Below are positions 47,943 through 56,932 of a stretch of 64,000 nucleotides of DNA, piece by piece; the stretch's first letter is position 1, and each line of letters starts with the position of its first letter. The position numbers and the translations under genes were made by a program. A model generated the notes under the pieces. The model was given only the letters and a program-made list of their open reading frames with translations, made no database searches and was not told where the DNA came from. The stretch comes from Endotrypanum monterogeii (lineage: Eukaryota; Euglenozoa; Kinetoplastea; Trypanosomatida; Trypanosomatidae). The stretch covers positions 291,306 to 355,305 of the forward strand of contig CM007336.1 in NCBI GenBank assembly GCA_000333855.2. The letters run 5' to 3'.

Positions 47943-48544
47943 GTGACGTTTGCGTGCGGATGGGGTGTGGGGGTGGGGTGTGAGGGGATAGAGAGAGGGA
48001 GAGAGAGAGACTGTGTTTTGATGGATCACGTTGTTCTGGAGGAGGCAGGGAAGGCATCTGCTGCTTTTTTTCTTTTCCCTTTTGGCACGGCGGCCTTCAT
48101 ACGTTCTGTTCACAGATGGTGCCAATTCAAGTTGGTGGTTATTTGTACACGCACACCAATACACACTGACGTCCGGTCATCACATCCGCCGACAAAAAAA
48201 AATAATTATCAAAAATAACCACAGGAAGTATTAGCACCAACGCCCCTGCTCTTCCATACCCTCACCGATTTCTTTATTTTTTATAGCTCTCCCCCTTGCC
48301 TACCTTCCTCTCGTCGTTGTTTTTTTGGAGCTTTTATTACTAGTGTTTCCTTTGTGCGGAGACTAAAGTCTCCATGGTCAACACACACACACACACACGT
48401 CATTTGTTGATGCCAAATTCCCCCTTGTGTATTTTTGTCTGCTTCCCTCCCTCTTGTTTCACTACTCGATTGCTCTCAACACACTTTTTTCTGGGACTGC
48501 CGCCTGCGATGGGAAGGGGATGCTTGCACATGTATGACCATGCC

Positions 48545-48570
48545 AGTGTGTGTGTGTGTGTGTGTGTGTC
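48545..48570. repeat. (TG)n microsatellite
   Basis: About twelve TG units in a spacer. Confidence 0.95.
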
Positions 48571-49592
48571 TGCAAAGATGCGTGCTTCGGTTGCCAGTAG
48601 CTCTTCAAACTACTTTAGAGAAAAAAAGCGATGACCCTTTGCTATACCCTGAACTCTATTCTCTGAGTATCACTGCTGTATCGTATCTTTTATTTTTCCG
48701 AGTGTTCTTCACCCCCCTTTTTTATTTCTGTTTTGTCTACAACTCCATCTCGTGCGCAAGAGAATGTCAATGCGTGTGTGCGTGCGTGTGTGTGTGTGTG
48801 TGCGCGCTGGCGATAAACATCAACGATAGAAGGGGAGGGTTTACGGGAAAGTGGAGGAAATAATAGAATCTCGATGACACGCCCGGTAGCCGGGAGAAAA
48901 AAAGAGAAGTGGTGTGGTGTGGTGTGTGGGAGGGGAAGGGGAGGGGGAGGAGGTACGACGACATAGGATGGGGAGATAGGGGTAGGGTGGGGAGTTTCAC
49001 TGAAGAGCCTCGAGGGAGCCTCAAGAGGTGGTGTCTGAACTTTCTGCCTCTCCCCCTTCACTGCCTAGTCAGCGCAGCACTTCCAGCACGTCTGCTCCCC
49101 CGGTGCCACCGCGCATGTTCATAGCTCTCTTTGTTTTCTTCCTCGACGTTTCGCTTGACGTGGTTGAGGCAGATGTGCCATGCATATGTTGTTGCGATCG
49201 CTGTATGTGATCAAATATGTCTGTCACTATACCAGGCGACGGACAAAGAAATGGGGGTAGTCCGATGGACACGTCGCTGTACTTCAACTAATGCATGACG
49301 ACCGAAATTTCATCTGTCGCTCCGATATTCCATCGCGTTTTTTTTTTGCCTTCTTTCTGGTTTCGTTGATTTACAATTGCTGCGTGCACTTACACAAAAA
49401 AAACATTCGCCGTGCAAAAAAAGGGGTGAGGGAGGTGGCTTGGAGGGGGACTTTGTTTTATCGATAGGCATAGTTTCTTTTCTCCACGTCTGTGGCTCAG
49501 TCTGGGGACGAGGCGGGGCGTGGTCGGGGGTCAGTTGCGCCAGTTATTCTCTACTCTCCTTCCTTACGTAGACCTTCAACACCTTTCCTCAG

Positions 49593-49632
49593 CGTCGTGG
49601 ATATATATATATATATATATATATGTGTATAT
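49593..49632 (+). repeat. (TA)n tract forming almost the whole predicted 5' UTR
   Basis: The acceptor AG is predicted at 49591-49592. What remains before the ATG at 49633 is GTGG-type sequence for a few bases, then TA repeats with one TGTG. The start codon itself is embedded in the repeat (ATATATGG), so the leader length could vary by repeat slippage. Confidence 0.7.
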
Positions 49633-52600
49633 ATGGATTTCAGCTTGGGGAGTCTGGAGGAGCTGTACGCAGAAGGTGTGCTAGATCCGCGTATCACCCG
49701 TGATGCAAAGCAGGGGAGCTGTAACGCTTACAAGAAGGTGGCAGACCGCATCTATGTGCTCTATGACCCGCAAAAAGCGGCAGCATCGCCTGCGGCTGTA
49801 GATTTTGACGTTCTGCTCTTGCATGGAATCGGCAGTGACGAGTTTAAATGCTGGACCAACGCAAAGGGAGTGTTGTGGCCGGCTGTCTTTTTCCCTCAAG
49901 ACTTTCCCACCGCAAGAGTACTCACTGTGGGGTATGCACACTCACTCTTTGTTCGGGGGGTACCGAGCTCCGGCAGCACTGTGTCGCAGGGTTCTGAAAC
50001 CACTGCTGCACCACAGGCCGATAAGTTGGCAGTGGGGGGCAAGGGAGATGGAGAGAGTACAGAGACCACGGCAGCCTCGGGCGTCGTTGCCGCCGCCGAG
50101 GCGAACGGCGTTTTCCATGACTTGAAGGCGCTGACTAAGCGGGCGGAAAGGGCGGCTGTTGATTCCGTGTCGGCGTATGCGCCTGATGCGTTGTCCAGTT
50201 GGCTGTTGCGCTCTTCCGGGCCACGCAGAGTCGTTGGAGATGCCGAGCCGTCGCGCCTTACAGCAGCTCTATCGACACCAGGTAGAATGGCCCCCTCGTC
50301 TCACCTGATATCCTCTGCATCGCATCCATCATCCTCAGTCGATCCCAAAGCCAACGCCAACGCGCGCATTCCGCCCCTCTCTGGAACCCGAGATTTCGCT
50401 GATTCTCCTGTATCAATACAAGATTACCCCTTGGCCGAGCACCGCGCATCCTCGGCAACGGATGGCAGAAAGACAGATGGGGGAAGAGCAGCTTCTGTGC
50501 GTGACCCTGGTAGTGTGCAGTCGATGCAGATGGTCGCTGCAGAGCTCGCAGAGCGTCTGCTGAGTCCAACGGTGGGTCTGGGGCAGAGACCTCTGGTATT
50601 CGTCGTACATTCCATGGGGGGTTTGGTATTGAAACAGATGATCGTCTATCTCTTCGAAGCCGTGCGCCTGGCTTCAGCTTCGGCGGCGTTGGATCTATCT
50701 ATTATGTCGAGTGGGGACAAGGACTCTGCGACGGATGGATCGACGGTTAGAAAGATCGAAGCAGCGGTTCCGCAAGCCAAGGAGCTTCTGCGCTCTCTGC
50801 GTGGTATTGTCTTCTATAGCACACCGCATTTCGGGTCAGCCATGGCAAGCGTCATTGCTGGGTTGAGACAATATTACCAAGGATTGGGAGGCTTGGTTCC
50901 CACAAGTGTGGTAACTGGTCTCGGTGATCACAACAGGGAGGAGCTGGTGCGTTTGAATGACCGCTTCTTGGAAGTGGTGGACCGTCTCGGGTCAGAGTTG
51001 CCGTTTGAGGACGCTGATGCCGCCACCGTCTCAGCTGCACACGACACCGATACGGTGAAGAGGTTTGTAGAGACGATGGAGTCCTCACTTGGATCAGCGC
51101 AGAGCTTGTGGTCGGCTTCCGGTGGTTCTCTTTCCAGTAGCCATAGCGTGAGGGATACGTGGGTCGGTGCTCAGGCTTCGGTGTGTATTCTCTCGTTTGG
51201 GGAAACAGAAAGGTTGAATGGCCTTGTGCGTGTTGTGGAGCCCGAGTCGGCCAACCTCGCCCCAGGGGATCCACGGTGTGTATTTCGCTTGATCAAAGCT
51301 GACCACAGCCAAATTAATCGACCAATTTCCAAGACGTCTCCGTCGTATGCCATGCTATATGGATTTTTTGATCGAATGCAGCAGCGTGGCTTGCTGGCCC
51401 ACAGGGGAGACAGAATTTCTGGAGTTGCTCCGCTGCTCGAGACCGCAGCGTGTGATCTGCCATCTATGTCCGGCGTGCCAGGGGTCACAGGTGTCGAGGA
51501 ACTGAGCTGGCAGTATGAGACTGGATGGGCTACGCTATTCGATCCTGAAAAGCATTCTCGCGAGCCTGCTACCGATTGTGGTGATACAGTGGCCGTGGGC
51601 TCGTTTCTCCCTCGAGCATCAGCTAGTGAGGATACGTTGAGGATCAGTAGGTGCCGCGTCGCAGCATACCAGAGGGGACTCGGCGAGGCACGTTTGGCAG
51701 TTCCTTTCCTCGAGGACACACTGATGGAGCTGCAGAAACTCCTGCGGCATTTCTTCGGTGTGGCCACACCTTCACCGTTGGACAACTTGTTCCTGCTTGC
51801 AACGGACATGCGCGAGTTTTTGGAGGGGTTCTACAGCCCTGCACGCTTGGCCACGACGGTGGCCATTGGCGGAGAGGGACACGACGATGTAGAAAAGAAA
51901 AGCAGTTTCTGTGAGGGTGTGCTTGTCGACGAGGTCGTCTCCTTTCGTGTGCCTCTTCAGCTCGTCACTTATTGGGCTCGCCAAGGGGTCCAACTGCTGC
52001 GCGCTTGGGAACAGACGAAAGGACAGCTCCCCGTCTACAATGGCAGCGATGGCAAAGGCCACGCCGGTAGTTCCTCATCCCCATCAATGTTGGGGACAGG
52101 GGTGATGTTGCATCCCACCAGCCGGGATTTCCGTGAGGTGGAGCACAGAGTCAATATTCTGCAAGAGGAGTGGGAGAACTTTCGGCGCTACGTGAGTCTG
52201 CGCATACGGGCCTCACAATGCGCCGCGAATGCGAAACCAATCGAGTCGCTAAAGTCCTCTTCTGCTAGAGGGCTGTTACTCCAAACGATGAGCAGGAAGG
52301 ATGCGCCGCTCTCAGATCACGTCGCCGTACTTTTTTTTGCGCGTGCCATACTTGCTGTCGTCTCAGACCAGGTTCACGAGGGTGGGGCACTGGGCGGGCT
52401 TCTTGGTGCGTATCTGCGTAGCGCCATGTTACAGGTGCATGGTTCAGAGCAGCACGTGTCTATCGCTCACTTCGACAATCCTTGGTTGCTACTCGTGCAG
52501 TGTGACTCGTCAGATGCGACATCGCTCTTTTCAGCGGTGCTGGATAGTCTTGAGCTTTCAGTGCCGTCGTATCGCGCAGAGCAGGGCGGCAGCGTTTTGG

Positions 52601-55599
52601 TGGACGCCAGCGGCAGTCGGGTAGATTGGACGGAGGCGGCAGAGATGCGCGCCATTACACCGTCTCTGACGGCAACCTCCGCGATGCTGCTCGGTTTCTT
52701 TTCGCTCTACGTGGATGAGCTCGATCGCCTGGATGCGGCTGCTGGCGGGTGGACCTCACTGCGTCATTTCAACGTCGCAGTGGCGGCGTTGGAGGCTGAT
52801 GTGCGCGCGCGCTCGCGATTGCTACGCGGTGCCTCGCTTGCGATGCAAGCTAAAGGAGTAGCAGCAAGTGCGGTAGATATCGGCCCAGCGCGGGTCCAGA
52901 GGCTTCGCGGTGCAGACTGGCTTTGGTCAGGAAGGGTGTGGAGGCTCACTTCTGCCAGGGCCGAAGGGTCGGGGGCGAAAGGAGCTTTTTCTGCAAAGGT
53001 GGCAGGTGTGCGTGCGGAGGCGCGGTGCCGCTCTCACGTCGCGAGCCTGGACGACGGCCTATTTATCTCAGCCTTGCAGCTTGTAGCCACCTCTTTTGAA
53101 TGTCTTATCCGTTTGGATGGGTGGCGGTCTCAGGCGTTGTTGCGCAGTGAGCCTGGCAGCCAATTCACTTTCCCCCCTGTAGAGAATGCATCCGTCGGCG
53201 CTGCCGCTGTACACGGCTCATCTCATGTTGAACATGTGCAGAGTGACTTGGTGTCCATAGGTGAGGAACTCGCTCGTCTGGTGTGTGCGGCGCACAAAGC
53301 GTACGGACGCACCTCAAACATCTTGCATGGCCTTTCCTCCGCGGACATGGAGCAGCCGTTTGCCGTTTCAGAAAAGCCAACGAACAACGGGGTGTTGTCC
53401 ACGGAGGCTACTACGACAGAGGAGGGCAATACAAGGGAGTGCTTCCGTGATCTACTACGAGGATTTCTTCATAGGCTGGAGAGCAACGATGTGAGGGATG
53501 ACTGTGAGTTGGACAGCGAGCTGGACACTAGTCAGACACCTGCAGGTGGCATCGTAGGTCATGTGACCCCGAGCTTGACGTGGTCATCCATCAAGATGCC
53601 AGTTCCCAAGGCACGGCGACAAGCGTTTAGGCGTGGATCAGTTGCTGACACCACCAACATCTTCACCAAGTCGAGTTTCTCGAGCCCTGCTGCAAACCTG
53701 TCTAGTCTCATGAAATCTTTCGCGGAGGCGTGGGAGGAGATTCGGCGTGGCGGGGTAGCTGTCGAGACGCCGGAGTACTTCGCCTACAACGCCATGGCGA
53801 TGTGGTGGGTCGTGGAGCGCGAGGCTTCTGCAGTGCTGAGGGCTTCTGCGGCTGCTTTGTCCATTGGCGAAGATACATGCAAGACAGGGTTAAGTGGTGT
53901 GGCGTCACCTGGCAGCCTCCGCAGGGCTCTAGCGGACTCAGAAAAGGCTTGGCAGCATCGACGGGAGGTGACGGCAGCTGCGTCAAGCTCATCTGATGCG
54001 AACAGCGCATCGAACACTAGGGCGGCGGAGCGTCAGTGCTGGGGAAAGGTAAATTCTTCTCTTCGCTGCCGCTGGTTGACACTATGCGGCAGTGAAGAGT
54101 TTTTGCGCACCTTCCACAACCGATTGGAGGAGGACCGTCGCACCCTTCGGGAGCTCGAGGCATCCCGTTTTGACGGCGAGCCAAGGGATAAAGGGGAGTC
54201 CTTCGCGTCGCCGGTGAAAGCAGCTGCGGTGGAGAGGGCGACAGAGGACCAGCTCCCAATCCCCAATGCATTACCCGACGCTCTCCGGGAGGATGACACG
54301 AATGCCGAGCTGCACTGCTGGTTTGGTCACTGCTATACAGCAAACCGAGTGGCTTCACTGGATGCTGCGCATGCGTACCTGCAGGCGATCTGTAAAGATA
54401 GATCCAGGTCAAGAGTGCACACAGCTGTGGCAGAGGTCGGGCTGGCATGGAACCGTATCCATCAGGTCCAATGCAACTCGTTGCAGCTCTGGCGGCTGAC
54501 AGCAGTACAAGGTGCGGCGACCACAACTAGTCTCAGCGACACTGCTGCCCTACTCTCTTACAGGGTCAGCTCTGTTGTAGACACGTCAGCCTTGCACACT
54601 GTGCCAGCTGCTCTGCGTCGTTTTCACTACGACGCTCTCTTGCATCACACTCGAACTGTACAGCGGTACCGGCGAAGCTTGCCGCTTGGTACGCTTCACA
54701 ATGCAGCGTGCCGGGAGAGTCGATTCTCACCCACTCTGTCTGCGATACCCCCTTTGACATGTTTCCCCACAGGCGCGTCGCTCGGGCACCTGCGGCGTGC
54801 TGAGGAGGGATTTCAGCGAGCGCTTCAAATCGATCCAATGAACGTGGGTGCCCTTTGCGGGCTTGGCCGTCTGCGGTCTTTGTGCTGCAGAAGCGAGGGA
54901 GGGGGAGGAGGGCTTGGCGCTCCTTTCGCGGACGGAGGTAGAGAATCGCTCCTTTCGTGGAATCAGTCGTGGTTGCCCTCTCGCCAGGCGGCAGAGCAGT
55001 GGCACACACGTTTAGGAACTGGCACGACTGACCCATGCTGGTACTTTCAGGCTGCACTCAGGGCGGCTGCTTCCGGGCAAGTCTCTGCGCTGTCCGATGT
55101 CACCCCGATTGTCGGATGCGTCTACGCGATGGAGCCCATATGGTGTTCTTACGCAGCTTACTGGCTGAGTGAGGGGTGCCTGCGCACTGCACCTGTCGAG
55201 GAAGCATTCTCAGTTCCCCCCCCCACCACCACCCCCCCTACCACTGCGCATGCGGCGGCGGTAAAGTGGCTTCGTCATGCTTTGAATTTTTACCCTCGAA
55301 ACGACTGGGCACTGACCAGCTTAGGCCTGTTGTATCTGGAGACGAGCGCTTCTTCGCAGACCGGCCCGGTAAGGGGCGAGGTGAAGGGCGCACGATCTGT
55401 TGGGGCCATCGGCTTTGAGTCGTCTCGAGTGGAGGCTGGTCGGCATGGGCTTTCCCTATTGCAGCGGGCGCTGGCGATCAACCCAACTAACATGTGGGCG
55501 TTGTGGGGTGTGGGAACGTATGGGAAATCAATTGCAGAGCGAGATGCCTGCCAGCGTCTCCTCCGCCACTTGATCGTTAAGAGCATTCGATTGCCGTAG
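49633..55599 (+). CDS. SERAC1-like serine hydrolase fused to a large helical/TPR region
   Basis: A 1,988-residue protein from the ATG at 49633 (MDFSLGSLEELYAEG); the frame before it is microsatellite. The N-terminal 570 residues are an alpha/beta hydrolase of the SERAC1 type: VLLLHGIGSDEFKCW near residue 60 (oxyanion strand), LVFVVHSMGGLVLKQM near residues 317-332 with the nucleophile in GHSMGG-like context (V-H-S-M-G), IVFYSTPHFGSAMA near residue 395, and IKADHSQINRP near residue 555 supplying the catalytic His. Human SERAC1 remodels phosphatidylglycerol at mitochondria-ER contacts. The next 1,150 residues are helical with no family I recognise. The last 270 contain at least three TPR-like units (EEGFQRALQIDPMNVGALCGLG, WLRHALNFYPRNDWALTSLGLLYLE, LLQRALAINPTNMWALWGVG). 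Such a fusion is far longer than SERAC1. The Asp of the triad was not located with certainty. Confidence 0.87.
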   Translation: MDFSLGSLEELYAEGVLDPRITRDAKQGSCNAYKKVADRIYVLYDPQKAAASPAAVDFDVLLLHGIGSDEFKCWTNAKGVLWPAVFFPQDFPTARVLTVGYAHSLFVRGVPSSGSTVSQGSETTAAPQADKLAVGGKGDGESTETTAASGVVAAAEANGVFHDLKALTKRAERAAVDSVSAYAPDALSSWLLRSSGPRRVVGDAEPSRLTAALSTPGRMAPSSHLISSASHPSSSVDPKANANARIPPLSGTRDFADSPVSIQDYPLAEHRASSATDGRKTDGGRAASVRDPGSVQSMQMVAAELAERLLSPTVGLGQRPLVFVVHSMGGLVLKQMIVYLFEAVRLASASAALDLSIMSSGDKDSATDGSTVRKIEAAVPQAKELLRSLRGIVFYSTPHFGSAMASVIAGLRQYYQGLGGLVPTSVVTGLGDHNREELVRLNDRFLEVVDRLGSELPFEDADAATVSAAHDTDTVKRFVETMESSLGSAQSLWSASGGSLSSSHSVRDTWVGAQASVCILSFGETERLNGLVRVVEPESANLAPGDPRCVFRLIKADHSQINRPISKTSPSYAMLYGFFDRMQQRGLLAHRGDRISGVAPLLETAACDLPSMSGVPGVTGVEELSWQYETGWATLFDPEKHSREPATDCGDTVAVGSFLPRASASEDTLRISRCRVAAYQRGLGEARLAVPFLEDTLMELQKLLRHFFGVATPSPLDNLFLLATDMREFLEGFYSPARLATTVAIGGEGHDDVEKKSSFCEGVLVDEVVSFRVPLQLVTYWARQGVQLLRAWEQTKGQLPVYNGSDGKGHAGSSSSPSMLGTGVMLHPTSRDFREVEHRVNILQEEWENFRRYVSLRIRASQCAANAKPIESLKSSSARGLLLQTMSRKDAPLSDHVAVLFFARAILAVVSDQVHEGGALGGLLGAYLRSAMLQVHGSEQHVSIAHFDNPWLLLVQCDSSDATSLFSAVLDSLELSVPSYRAEQGGSVLVDASGSRVDWTEAAEMRAITPSLTATSAMLLGFFSLYVDELDRLDAAAGGWTSLRHFNVAVAALEADVRARSRLLRGASLAMQAKGVAASAVDIGPARVQRLRGADWLWSGRVWRLTSARAEGSGAKGAFSAKVAGVRAEARCRSHVASLDDGLFISALQLVATSFECLIRLDGWRSQALLRSEPGSQFTFPPVENASVGAAAVHGSSHVEHVQSDLVSIGEELARLVCAAHKAYGRTSNILHGLSSADMEQPFAVSEKPTNNGVLSTEATTTEEGNTRECFRDLLRGFLHRLESNDVRDDCELDSELDTSQTPAGGIVGHVTPSLTWSSIKMPVPKARRQAFRRGSVADTTNIFTKSSFSSPAANLSSLMKSFAEAWEEIRRGGVAVETPEYFAYNAMAMWWVVEREASAVLRASAAALSIGEDTCKTGLSGVASPGSLRRALADSEKAWQHRREVTAAASSSSDANSASNTRAAERQCWGKVNSSLRCRWLTLCGSEEFLRTFHNRLEEDRRTLRELEASRFDGEPRDKGESFASPVKAAAVERATEDQLPIPNALPDALREDDTNAELHCWFGHCYTANRVASLDAAHAYLQAICKDRSRSRVHTAVAEVGLAWNRIHQVQCNSLQLWRLTAVQGAATTTSLSDTAALLSYRVSSVVDTSALHTVPAALRRFHYDALLHHTRTVQRYRRSLPLGTLHNAACRESRFSPTLSAIPPLTCFPTGASLGHLRRAEEGFQRALQIDPMNVGALCGLGRLRSLCCRSEGGGGGLGAPFADGGRESLLSWNQSWLPSRQAAEQWHTRLGTGTTDPCWYFQAALRAAASGQVSALSDVTPIVGCVYAMEPIWCSYAAYWLSEGCLRTAPVEEAFSVPPPTTTPPTTAHAAAVKWLRHALNFYPRNDWALTSLGLLYLETSASSQTGPVRGEVKGARSVGAIGFESSRVEAGRHGLSLLQRALAINPTNMWALWGVGTYGKSIAERDACQRLLRHLIVKSIRLP

Positions 55600-56794
55600 G
55601 GGAGAGATGGGTGCGTGTGCCGCACTACAGCGACCAGAGATCTGCTCACAGGGGTATTTGTCTCTTTCTCTTGTCAACCACTCTGCGAGAGAGTGGATAC
55701 AATGCACTATATATATTTTCAAAGATATATGTTTATGATCCGGAAGGAGGAGGGGATGTTCTCCAGGATGTGTTACGCGTGTGTGCTTCAAGGCGTACGG
55801 TGGTTAAAAGTCAATCTTCCAAACAGCGCTACTCACATGGGAGGGGAAAGGCACATAAGTGTGTTGCTTTCACAATCATCCGCTCCCCCCAGGTTGTCCC
55901 GTAATTCCGAGGGGGTGACGGGAGAGGGAGGAACAGCCCTTTTCCCCCTCAACTCTGTGTCTCCTTTTTCTATTCTTCATACGCTCTCCACGCTTCAACC
56001 TCCTCCTCCCCTCTTTTCCATCGTTTCATCTCCCTTCCCTAAAAAAAAAAATTGGACGAACTCCGACTATAATGGCATTTTAAACAATCCATGCGGGGTG
56101 GGTTTAGGTTGGGGGGAGTCACACATACTCCGCCAACATTTAGCGCCACAACCTGTGCCTCTATACTCGCCCACACATCAACATCGCTCACTCACCTGAC
56201 TCGATCTTCCCCCAATCATTCACGCATTCTCTCGCCCACTCAACGGCATTGTATCATTCCCCGACAGATATTTTTCTACGCCTCGTTGTGTTCTCCGCCA
56301 CTGTGCGCGTGCGTGCGTGTGTGTACATCGGCAATTTTTTTTTTTTTGTGTACGTCTCTGTGACATTAATAGCTTCGAAAAATATCGAAAGAATTGAGCG
56401 GACTCCAAAGCGTTGAGTGACGTGGGCAGTAGAGGCAGCAACAGGTGACTATTTTGTTCCTTTTTTCTTTTCACATATTCTTCTTGTTTGACATATTCCC
56501 CCCCTCTCTTTCTTATCCTGAAAAATTTCTGTTGTTATCGCGCGTGAGAGAAAGAGGAGGCGGGTGGAGGCGAAGGAGGCTTCCGAGATAAAAGCGAAGG
56601 GCTCGCAATTTCGATCGCATAGACATTTTTTTTTCTTCATGGGGATTCGGGTTTAGTTGAGGGGTGATCTGTTCGAGTTGCTGTGTGTGTTTGTATCGCC
56701 TACCCTACAGGTTTTGTTTGTGATTTATATCTACACTCCAACGACAACTAAGTTTTCTCCCGTTCACACCTCTCCACCTAACCATACATACATA

Positions 56795-56837
<43 letters not shown>

Positions 56838-56932
56838 AGAATCCAAATTTGTTTTCGCTTCTCTGCATATCGTGATACGTCTGTTCACCTGTGAGCTCTT
56901 TTCCTGTTTTCCGTTGTATTTGTGAGCTGGAG
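55600..56932. other. Spacer with (TA)n tract
   Basis: No supported gene; a 194-codon frame near 55615-56199 is compositionally spacer-like. A (TA)n tract covers 56797-56836. Pyrimidine-rich stretches before 56893 precede the next start. Confidence 0.6.
56797..56836. repeat. (TA)n microsatellite
   Basis: About twenty uninterrupted TA units, about 100 bp upstream of the next ATG. Confidence 0.95.

Larger units (their letters stand above)
47943..49632. other. Spacer with microsatellites
   Basis: No gene seen. (CA)n near 48383-48399, (TG)n at about 48545-48570 and 48774-48802, and a (TA)n tract at 49598-49632 that runs up to the next ATG. A pyrimidine-rich stretch with CTCAG (AG at 49591-49592) is the probable acceptor of the next gene. 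Confidence 0.6.

Noticed and set aside
55615..56199. 194-codon plus-strand frame between the SERAC1-like and coiled-coil genes
   Set aside because: Spacer-like composition, no domain, and poly-pyrimidine content; most likely UTR.
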